DNA of 38,181 nt. Source: Krasilnikovozyma curviuscula (lineage: Eukaryota > Basidiomycota > Tremellomycetes > Cystofilobasidiales > Mrakiaceae). Under the pieces are notes generated by a model. That model was not told the origin of the DNA, did not search any database, and saw only the letters and a list, made by a program, of their open reading frames with translations. The position numbers were made by a program, and so were the translations under genes. Shown piece by piece: positions 10,235 to 19,978 of this stretch (position 1 is its first letter; the number at the start of each line of letters is the position of its first letter). The DNA is taken from positions 1 to 38,181 of the forward strand of contig MVAQ01000215.1 of the NCBI GenBank assembly GCA_014825775.1, written 5' to 3'.

Positions 10235-10648
10235 TTGGAAGGGTTGTGGAGAGGATGAGATGAAGCAGGGCGAGGCAAGGATGAACGCAGGATGAGGAAA
10301 AGTCAGCGTTGTAGAAGAATAAAGACAAGTTTGTTGTTGGGAACCTTCTTAATCAGTATAGAATGGGTACGGATCTGTTAATTTGAATGCTGGATGATGT
10401 GGTCGCAAGGTACTTCACTGCAATGTTGATAGCTTCTGCACCAACTCACCCGAACGCCTTACAGTACGAAAATCTGATCGTACTCCCTTTAAGTCGTAAG
10501 CCTGCAACTTAAGGGACGACGTTTAGGTCTAGTGAAAAAGCCAACTAAAAGGTTGTAAAAAGGAGTTTTTCTCGAGTGCGCAAAAAAACGCCGTCCGCTC
10601 GGTGGGTGGTGACGCTCAAGGATCAGTTGTCTGATCAGTGTGGACACT
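10235..10648. other. Intergenic region, transporter 3' end and transcription-factor leader
   Basis: Contains the 3' flank of the peptide transporter and the promoter/leader of the zinc-cluster gene. A/T-rich patches such as GAATAAAGACAAG (about 10318-10330) could serve polyadenylation. No gene or RNA is seen. Confidence 0.5.
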
Positions 10649-13600
10649 ATGGATGTCGGTGTTATTAAGGACGAGCCTAGTAGCACTGATACCGTCACAT
10701 CCAAGTCTCAGAACAATAACGTCAAGGAAAAACCTAGAGAAGCGTGAGCCCCCTTTTTCAATCCGCCGACATTCCCCAGCTGGGCCACACCCCCCCTCTC
10801 TCGTTACTATCCGATAGGCTTGTGGGATCAAAAGCGCTAATCGAGGTCCTGATTTCGTTTACTAATCTACACAGATGTACCCAATGCAGGCAGACAAAGT
10901 CAGTACTCACTTTTTGTCTGGGAGGACTGCTTTCTATGCCGGCAATATGAGGGAAAACCTTTACTCACTCCCAGTTTCCGATCCATTCGCTTTCCTTCGC
11001 AGGGTCCGCTGCAAACCGCTGACTGAGCATTCTCCAGCCCAAGCAACCTGCCAGAGGTGTACTAGGCTCAGCTTGGAGTGTGTCTACAAGGTGAGGTTGA
11101 GTTGAAGTGAGACGAAAATAAGTGGGACGTACTGAGTTGCATTTTCCTCTTCGTGTTCAACCCAATGAAACAGCAACTGAAGCGTGGAAGGAAACTCAAG
11201 AATACTGGAGACGGTAAGGGCTCTGACAAGGATATGAATACTCAGAATGGGTCTTTCAACGTCTTCCCGGTGTCATTTCTGGGTGAGCCTACAAATGCCG
11301 GCGCTTCAAAGTTAGGATCTCAACGGGCACCAGCAACAACAAACTCTTCAACTGGTGACGAGGATTCAGATTACCAGGAACAGAAGAAGCGTGTGAGAAC
11401 CAGTGGTGAGCCCTCGGCTGAAGGTCCGTCCAACACCTCTTCGTCAAAATACCCTCCTATTGCTCTGGACCATCAGCAACAGCAACAGTTTCAACAGCAG
11501 TACAACCAATCCCACCAAAACTATGGCCAGCAGTATCATCACATTTCGCCTCGACCTTCTTCTTCTATCGGATCTGCAAGTCCTTGGGACACGCTGAACT
11601 CGCCGCGATCGTTACAAACGATAGTACCCACTCCACCAAATGCATATACACCCTCATCTTCAGTATTCCACCAACCCTCGCTATCCAACGCACGCGCATC
11701 TCCATTGTCTGGCTCTTCTGCTATGCCGCCGCCCTCTTCAACCTCCCATCTCCACCCCCAGCTCCACAGGGAACTTTCATCCAACTCACTTCCTTCTTCA
11801 TCTGTTAACCAAATACAATATGGTGCATCTGCTCTCTCAAACGTTATGAATCAGTTCCAGCAAAATCAAACCGGCCCTTCGTCTTCCGGTTCATCGTCGT
11901 CCTCCCGACAAGTCCACTCAATAGATCACCCTCTGTTTACACCTTTGCTGGAACCAATCACATCACGATCTTCTCCCAATGCCTCAGTGACAAATAAGAT
12001 GATCCTCGAAGGTGCCTCAACGGGACACCTGGCAGACGTGGAACAGCTGATACAGAATCAAAAGAGAGAAGATACCTCTCCACAATCGCTGTCTCTCGCC
12101 AGGGTACTGGAGCCACGAAGAAAAAAGAAAAACGTGTTTCAGGAAGAGGTGGATGAGGATGACGAGGATGAGAGCACGGGAGATGTGTTTGGCTCCAGGA
12201 ACTGGAATGAGGACCCCGTGAGGCTGGGGCTCGTTTCGAAGGGGAATGTAATTGACTTGTTCGACTTTTATCATGAAAAGGCTAGTTGATTCAGATCCCT
12301 TGTATTGAGCTTCCAGTGATTGATTAACGCCCCCCTCTTCTTACAGCTGAATCCGTTTGTCGCAGTTTTAGATGCTGCCCTTCATACAGTCAGTACCATC
12401 ATTGTGACCTCTTTGCTTCAACTAACTAGACAACCCCATTTCTCTGTCGGGACCTCTCAAACAGCACGATTACGTTCAGAAAACATCAACAATTTTATTC
12501 ACCGCCGTCCTCACCGTTTCAGCGAAACTTTCAATGCCTCAACTTTACAAGCCCCTTCTCAAACTTTCAAACAGGTACCTGGGTCAAGCATTCTGTGAAG
12601 GGGTAGCAACAATAGGGCTGGTTCAAGCGCTATCGATTCTAGGTGCGCCAGATCCGGGTTTCTCCCCGAAACAGTCGTGGTCTCCAGCTCATCTCTTGCC
12701 TCGTTCCTCATTATGAAATTATAGCATTCTGGAAGGAGCCGAAGGATGCTATGTCGTTCAAGAGAATTGGATATGGTGTAAGTAGCTTGCCCCTTCCCGG
12801 AGTCAATATGCACTCATATCTGACAGCACAGCTCTGTGATTCGCAGATACGAGTCGCTTACGAGTTAGGATTGAACGAACCTCCAAAGCGACCACTACCT
12901 GATAATGATTTAGAAGCGAGAGAAGTTTTGGTAAGGGTTATGAAGGTTGACAAGCATGAATTTTTTGCTGACTGGAAACTTCCACACTTAAATTACCGTT
13001 TCAGAACCGCGAAAGGACTTGGCTTCGTGAGTTTTTGTGGCCTGATCCCAATCCGCCTTTGTCTTGATACTGATGGTTATTCTTTTATTTCTGTTCAGAG
13101 TTATACGCTTTCGACGCAACGCAAGTTGATATCCATTGCATCGGTTCCTTCTCCTCCGACTGATCAAAACTACCTTATTCCCTCACAGCCTACACATGCA
13201 GCAGAACGGCCGGCCGCGAATGATATCCCCTTCCAACATCTTCGACTACGATGTCTGGGTGAAGGATCATTTACATGTCCCCTGTATCGCCGACTCGATG
13301 CTTTGCGCCAGCATGCAGTCGGCCAAGTACATGGAAATTGCGGGAAGTACTGCTCATTCAACAGATATCGGGATAAGGAAGATGATAATGGAGCGTGCGG
13401 AGTTGGCAAATAGCCGTTGGAAAGCTTTTTGGCTTTCAGTTCCTGACCGGAGTGAGCGATTTTATTTTGTGATGGCTTGCGTCATCAGCCAAGCTGACAT
13501 CGATCATCTTTCAGCCGGTCTTCCTCTGCATCCAAACTCACTAGCTATCCTTCATTTCTACGACAAAATGTCCGAAGTTGGACAGGCTGAGCATAAACTT

Positions 13601-14442
13601 GGAACAGCGATGCTGGAGAACCACAACAACGCGTCGCAAGAGGATGTGATGCTGGCGTTTCTGGAAACAATCAGGGCTTCCATGAGCATACTATCATATA
13701 TTTCACAGCAACTTGCTCCATCTGGAATCCTCACATACTCTCAAGATGTCGTCGCTTTTAGTGGTCAGTTCCTTTCTGCCGTGCGCGAAACCGGGAGACG
13801 ACTTATTCACTTCGTTACTTGCTTCTAGCTGTGCGCGCTGCCTTGTTACTAGCAAGAAACATGAACACATTCGACATAACGCTCCAAGCGCAGATATTCA
13901 ACTCCCTGGCGTCTATCACTCTGGCGTGTCAAAACGCATCGAGGTGTGTCTAGTTGCTGCTTGTTTTTTCTACATCAATCGTTTGGTAGCTAATATTTTA
14001 ACTGCTGAATAATCAGGCAACCAAAAGACAACTTAGCGTACCTAGCAGCATTCTTCCAGAGTCTCTTGCAGGTCTCTGGTTCTCGCGCGCCAACACGACC
14101 TCAATCTCGAGCTACTTCACCACATCGAGAAGGAGGCGACGTCATCTCTAACATCAACTCTGACAGTTCTACCGGTCTTAATGCGTTCCCACCATCTGGG
14201 AGTAATGAATGGCCTGGTATCGTAAGTAGCGCCGTTTTCGACTACAGCAGACACACGGGTACTGATCATGGACTCACATGTTTTGATAATAGGTCTTTAC
14301 TCCTCCCGATGGGAACGAGACAATTGAGGATGCTCTGAGAGGGTTTTCGGATTGGTTTCCTGGTCTCAGTTTGCCTATCAATAACACAGGAGGCGAACAG
14401 AACTTTGATGCGTTTTTCAACGGCGCCAACTTCCAGCTGTGA
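10649..14442 (+). CDS. Zn2Cys6 fungal transcription factor (895 aa)
   Basis: Probable nuclear DNA-binding regulator. Exons: 10649-10743, 10875-10898, 11003-11090, 11174-12280, 12347-12388, 12465-12642, 12725-12777, 12847-12930, 13005-13026, 13099-13124, 13202-13451, 13515-13763, 13829-13943, 14017-14221, 14293-14442. The zinc cluster is C33-x2-C36-x6-C43-x12-C56-x2-C59-x6-C66, assembled across three exons, followed by basic QLKRGRKLK. The large fourth exon encodes a Ser/Pro/Gln-rich linker with a Q-run (HQQQQQFQQQ) and an acidic stretch (EEVDEDDEDE). The fungal middle-homology region follows (from DLFDFYHEKLNPFVAVLD to about residue 720). The intron after 12280 needs a GC donor. The 63-nt intron 13452-13514 has no stop and keeps frame, so both forms are possible. 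The donor at 13125 is weak. Targets are unknown; it may or may not regulate the transporter upstream. Confidence 0.88.
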
Positions 14443-14931
14443 AGAAAAGGTTCTTTCCCTTAGTAGAAATGACACATTTTAGGGATCTTTTCTCTATATG
14501 TTTTCTCTATATGGACGCTGTTGTACCATCAAAAGCGGTGTTTAAGTGTTTCTGCTGAAGAGGCTTTAGTAAAATGTCTTGGGTTAATTCACAAAATGAT
14601 ATTTTTAAGTTCATTTAGCATTATATATCTTCCTCGCATCTTCAACTAAGTGAAAGATTCCAGGACTCTTGTTTTCTAGAATAATCTTCGAAATGTTTTT
14701 TAAATGTTGCACGCGTTGAGACGCGCGAAGTGAAGCTCTCTGTAGTATTTCTTCCACCCTTACCAGCAAGGTCCCACTTGCGCACTCCTGAAACCCTCCG
14801 AAGATGTACAACGAAACAATAGAGTCCGTTGCACATCCCTCTTCTGCATTTTCGGGGCTTGCAGCTTGCTTGTCAAAAGCTAACCATACTTCTGCTCCTC
14901 CTCACATGCTTTCGTTTGATGCAATTACAGG
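14443..14931. other. Intergenic region, 3' flank and primase promoter
   Basis: About 490 bp holding the 3' end of the zinc-cluster gene and the promoter of the primase gene. An AG (CAATTACAG) directly before the ATG at 14932 could be the acceptor of a leader intron. Nothing else is recognised. Confidence 0.5.
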
Positions 14932-16768
14932 ATGGATGGAAGCTCCCCTGATGTGCTTAGAGCTTTCTACCAACACCTGTTCCCATTTAAGCAGGTCTTT
15001 GAATGGCTTAATCACGACGGTGGTGAGTAGACATTCGCCTGCTCGTCCTGACTACCCTCTCCTAGTCATCCGTCCAGACTGAAAAGCTCACCTGATCCTC
15101 TATCCACCACCTCTCTCCATCTCTCCAACCCTCCCCACATTCAAATCCAATGCAAATTGACAGAGAATGCACCTCACAAGCTGTGGACCCACCGGGAGTT
15201 CGCCTTCACGCTCGCCGGCGACGTCTACATTCGATACAACTCGTTCGACAACTGGTCCGACCTTAAGACATCCTGCCTGCGACTCACACCGGGCCGTTTT
15301 GAAATTGGACCCCAGTACTCGCACCGTCCGAGAAACAGAAAGACCCTCAGGCCTGGCGCACTGGTTCCCGAAAGGAGGGAGCTGGTGTTTGATATCGATA
15401 TGACGGATTACGATGAGATTAGGACATGTTGTAAAGGGAAAGGAATTTGTAAAAGGTGCTGGGGTTTCATTGCGGCTGCTACGAAGGTTCTCGACCATGC
15501 TCTGAGAGGTAACAATACAGTTCCTTCTTCTCCACCGAGACGTAATCTGGATTTCTCTCAGCTTTTACTCATTTTATTGTTTTTCTTACTAGATCAATTC
15601 GGATACAGCCATCTTCTCTGGGTCTACTCTGGTCGTCGTGGTATTCATTGCTGGGTCTCCGATCCTGCAGCGCTCGACCTCAAGGACGAAGAACGACGCG
15701 CACTGGTCGGTTATTTGGAGGTTATCCAAGGAACGGTAGGTGCTGGTGGTAAAAGGATTAAAGTCAGATACGATATGAAGAATGAGTTGTCACCTAGTTT
15801 GAAGTAAGAATACCTCAATATCCCTTTGTGTTTCGGTGCTGCTTACTGATTAGGACGGGTTTTTTGTAGAGAATCCTATGATATTGTGAAGAATCTGTTT
15901 ACAGACTTGATTCTCAATGATCAAGAATGCTTCCAATCGCCCGAGCAATACGAGACTTTGGTCAACCTCTTGCCCGATGCGGGTAAGTAGTCACTTCCAT
16001 TACGTTTGTCCCTCTTTCCAAACCATCTTTGACACCCATCTCTATTGCGGCCCCAGATCTCCGAGCGACCCTACTTAAATCATTCTCCTCAAACCCCGGT
16101 GCGACATCTCGTTCCCGCTGGCAGACGGTCCTCACTGAAATCAACAAGCGCTCGTCGAAGCCGAACCACAAGGAGCTCATGAACTCGCTCGAGGACATCA
16201 TCATCCAGTACCTATACCCACGAATGGATCAGGAGGTCTCTAAGAAGAGGAACCATCTGCTCAAGAGCCCATTCTGTGTTCATCCCGGAACAAGTGAGTG
16301 TTGACATTTCCCTCCAGCAGACCTTACTAGAGCAGGGAGAAACTGATCGCGTTGTCAAACGCAATCGTTGCCATTGTGGGATGGCTATAGATCGAATCTG
16401 TGTCCCTGTCGACCCTAAGAACGTTTCGGCCTTCGATCCTGGAGCGGTCCCTACCATTGGGCAACTTCTGACGGAAATCAACAGCGTGAAAGCGACGACG
16501 ATGGAAGTCGACGGTGAAACGAAGCCCATGGAACGTTAGTTGGATCCCTTTTCCTCCATCACCTCGTCACATTAGCGACTGATACTGTTTATTTGGTGCT
16601 GCGCGTTTCAAAGATTGGCAGCAGACCTCCCTTGCGCCGTACATACACATTCTAGAGAAGCACAACGAATCGCTCAAGGCTCTTACGCACGAGAGGATTG
16701 CGAAAGAGAGGGAAGAAAAGAGGATTGGTGGCATGAAGCGGGAGGCGGAGGATTTCATGAGTATTTAG
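14932..16768 (+). CDS. PRI1: DNA primase small (catalytic) subunit
   Basis: Makes the RNA primers for replication as part of the nuclear DNA polymerase alpha-primase complex, pairing with the large subunit PRI2. Seven exons (14932-15022, 15164-15508, 15593-15803, 15870-15982, 16057-16293, 16391-16534, 16614-16768) give 431 aa, against ~410-420 in yeast and human. The catalytic aspartates are D107 and D109 in ELVFDIDMTDYD, with a third in YPRMDQEVSK. The structural zinc is held by C119, C120, C126 and C129. The nucleotide-binding block is YSGRRGIHCWVSD. A further conserved block is NHLLKSPFCVHPGT followed by VPVDPKN. The C-terminus is a charged helix. The ATG at 14932 is the first suited to the N-terminus (MDGSSPDVLRAFYQHLFPFK); a leader intron may end just before it. 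Confidence 0.96.
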
Positions 16769-17383
16769 GGTCTGGTGGAGGCGACGAGGACATCTGTATG
16801 TTCTTCGGTGTTCCGTATATGTATGACAATATGATTTGTTTTGTTTCTTCCTTCTCCACCGGCTGAAAGGAGATACTATCTTTCGTAAGCGGTATTTTGT
16901 CTCTGATGAACCTGCAAGAGGCCCGCCGACCGATGTGCTTTTTGTGGAGCGAGGCGACGTTGCTGATTGTTTCCAGTGGAGACTGACCTGATCGAGTGGA
17001 CAATGTATCATATTGTACCTCTTCTCAGCTGTTCATTGAAACCAGATTTACTATTGTGATGACGCGCTATAGTAAGTTTTTGCAGCTTTCACCCCCTCAT
17101 GTACCTCCCTTCTCCACCAATTTCGACCGACCGGCTCCTTGCTTGCGCGCTGCTCCACTCCCCCTGGTACCCGAGTCTTTATAAACCGACAAGCACCAAG
17201 TCTTTTCCCCTCTTCTTCTGACAATAAAATAAAATAAAAGAACAAAGGGTGAGTCTTTGGCCAATCGTTTTTCAGACTCCGACGATAGTCGTTCCGAAAT
17301 CTCGGATTCCTTCCCTGCCGATCGTCTGGCTCATTGACCGTCACCATTCTTCATCCTAGGAAAACAAACAATCTAAAGACAGA
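16769..17383. other. Intergenic region with an unexplained coding-like stretch
   Basis: Holds the 3' flank of PRI1 and the promoter of the aldo-keto reductase. A plus-strand open stretch at about 16878-16988 reads like protein (see findings) but no gene model supports it. A TATA-like TTTATAAAC is at 17178-17186. A GTGAGT donor at 17249 and a CCTAG acceptor at 17359 outline a possible 111-nt leader intron for the downstream gene. Confidence 0.5.
17178..17186 (+). promoter_or_regulatory. TATA box of the aldo-keto reductase gene
   Basis: TTTATAAAC precedes a CT-rich leader and the proposed leader intron 17249-17359; the coding start is at 17384. Assigned by motif and position only. Confidence 0.45.
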
Positions 17384-18866
17384 ATGTCATCTGCTGTTAC
17401 CACCGTCAATCGTGCGTCCTCGACTTTCGTTTCTTCCAAGAATAAACTTAACGGTTGTTTTATTTCTGTCTGCAGTGGGAGGAGACGCCAAAGGTAAGCC
17501 TGGCTGCTTTCGTAGCTTTCACTTCTACGTTTCTGAGAATTCTATGCAAATGGTTCTGCAGACTGGAAAGTCGGCCGTATTGGACATGGACTCATGATGC
17601 TCACTTGGTTACGACCAACACCTACACCAGACGAAGAAGCGTTCGAGTCAATGATGTTGGTGCCCGCTTTCTTTTTCCTTCCCCTTGCGCCTGATATGCA
17701 TTGACGGTCTTGTTATCCTGTAGTGCTGCTATCGAAGCTGGTGCAACGTATTGGAACTCAGGAACATTCTATAACCCTCCTGACCAACCAATGGCGAACC
17801 TGTCCGTGCTCCTCTCCTTTAGTCGTACTCTTAATTCGTTGACTGACTTTGTCAATATGGGGGCAATAGGAAGCTGCTCAACAGATTCTTCACCAAATAC
17901 CCTCAATACGCTGACGAGGTATTCCTGAGCGTCAAAGGCGGGTTAGGTGGCCTGACATATGACAAGCTCAAAGTCGAGCTGACCTCTGGTTAGTCCATTG
18001 TCCCATACCCTGCCGTTTACGACCTCTTGTCCAACCTTCCTTCCTTTCTTTGTTTGATTAGCGGTCGAAGCCCTTGGCCCCAACAAGAAAATCGACCTCT
18101 TTCAGTGTGCGCGCCAGATGATGCCCGTCGAAGAGACGATACCATCCCTGAAGAAGCTCATCGACGAGGGCTTCTTCACCCACATTGGTCTGTCTGAGGT
18201 CGGCGAAGCTACCGTTCGAAAAGCCGCTGCTGTAAGTTTCGTCGATTCTGTATTTTCCTTGAAGCCGACATGCTGATTCCCTGATATGTGAACAGCTCCA
18301 TCCGATCGCTGCCGTTGAAGTCGAGTGCTCTATCTGGTCGCTCGAGCCAGAGCTTTACAAGGTCATCAATGCGACATCGGAGCTTGGTATCAGCTTGATC
18401 GGGTATTCGCCCCTGGGCCGTGGCTTCCTCACTGGCCAAATCAAGTCGATCGCGGATCTTGAGGGGGACGAGAGGAAAAAATACCCTCGTTTCCAGCCGG
18501 AGGTATTTGATAAGAACCTCGAGCTCGTTGCCGAGATCAACAGATTGAGCGAGAAGAAGGGCGTTACTCCCGCCCAGTTCTGTCTGGCGTATCTTCTGCA
18601 GATGAGCCCAAACATTATCCCCATCCCAGGTTCATCGAACAAGACAAGGACGCTTGAAAGTGAGTTCGATTCATCCTGAGAGGCTGACGTCGTTTTACCC
18701 CGTCACTGACTTCGGTTTCCTTTGGGTGCCCAAAGACATTAAAGCAGCCGAAATCACGCTCACCGCTGAAGACGTCAAGAGCGTTGATGATGCCCTCAAG
18801 CAATTTGAGATCGTCGGAGGCAGATATCCTGACGCTCATGGACTGAGCAAGATGGTCTGGCTCTAA
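17384..18866 (+). CDS. Aldo-keto reductase, pyridoxal-reductase-like
   Basis: NADPH-dependent reductase resembling fission-yeast pyridoxal reductase (Plr1, AKR8), which reduces pyridoxal to pyridoxine. Eight exons (17384-17411, 17476-17493, 17562-17655, 17724-17801, 17870-17988, 18062-18231, 18296-18659, 18736-18866) give 333 aa, matching the family. Shared blocks in order are RIGHGLMMLTW, AGATYWNSGTFYNPP, VFLSVKGG, KKIDLFQCAR, HIGLSEVGEAT, GYSPLGRGFLTGQIK and the NADPH-binding IPIPGSSNKTRTLE. The usual catalytic Asp of aldo-keto reductases is Asn here (YWNSG) and the His is Gln (LFQCAR), as I recall also for Plr1; Tyr and Lys remain. Two micro-exons (28 and 18 nt) open the gene. Vitamin B6 salvage is the likeliest role; another carbonyl substrate is possible. 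Confidence 0.9.
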
Positions 18867-19978
18867 TTTAATCACATCATCGTTGGAGACTCGTTGGATT
18901 TCCGATATTAGCTTGTTTTCAATAGTTTGATGACCATTTTTATTGATGAACCAGCTAATTCATTTTATCTGGTGTGAACCTGACTGACCGTTTATCGAAC
19001 CGTAAAAGAAGATGGGGGAAAGGAAACGCGCGCCGCGATGACAAGAAATGTGCGACGCTGGTTTTCTCGAAACAACCTAATACTTCACGTGGTTTAGATT
19101 ATATCAATGTCATAGGAAAATTCTACATTACAGCGGTATCCTTGGTCTTTATTGTCGATGTTTCGTGCTGTCCCTTTCGTCAGTACCACAAAAAACAAGT
19201 CCCATTGAGTTCCTTCACAAGAACCTGGCACATCTCATAAGCTCCTTTATTTCTGCCAGAACTGCAAGAAAGATAGCTGCTTGTTTTTACCTGCATCTTC
19301 TTTTGGTATCTGGTCTCTTTGCCTGGCAAAGGAATCCCAATGAGTCGAACGAAGGGGCATATCGCTGCTACCGGGAAGTACGAGATATTCGTCCCAATTC
19401 GATTACACTGTTAAATCCCCTTGTCTTCCACAATTGGGGTAGGAATTGCACTTCCACCCACAGCAGGTTCAATAGAGGGTTAACATGAATAAGAAAGAAT
19501 TTCGTACTGTGTTCCAGTGCGTCGCTCGAGCTCACATTTCCAGCCTCGCTCGGACCACCCTCCTGCCACTATATTATCTCTTGCGATCCTGTCTCTCTCT
19601 CCGTGTCTTTCTCTCCTTCTATCCCTGTGTTTATGGCATCCGCCACTTTCCTTTCTCCCTCGCCACTCTGCTCCTGTCAAGCAGCTCAGCATCTTCTAGA
19701 AGCAACTCTAAATCCCATATCGTCCCATCTACTTTCAAACCCTCCTCGATTCCCCCCGTACCCAACGAAATCGGCGAATCTCCTCTCTCACCAGAAGCAC
19801 CACACAGATTCGACTGAGCTCAGCACGCGTCATTACCTTCCTGCTGCTGCAGGCGAGCTCCGGTTCGTCTCCTGCATCTTTTTTTTTGCCTCGAACCACG
19901 CCTCGCTTCTACTCACCTGACCCACCACCTTTCTCTCACAGCCCGTTCTTTTCTTCTATTCAATTCCTCCTCGAGACG
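18867..19978. other. Intergenic region with a long pyrimidine-rich leader
   Basis: About 1.1 kb without a recognised gene. The first half (18870-19490) has no clear structure. From about 19545 to 19978 the plus strand is strongly C/T-rich, the usual look of a basidiomycete promoter and 5' leader; it explains the Ser/Pro/Leu-rich open frames there. It probably drives the gene that starts at 19979. Confidence 0.5.

Noticed and set aside
11539..11849. Several overlapping frames inside the zinc-cluster gene
   Set aside because: Shadows of the low-complexity Ser/Pro/Gln exon 11174-12280.
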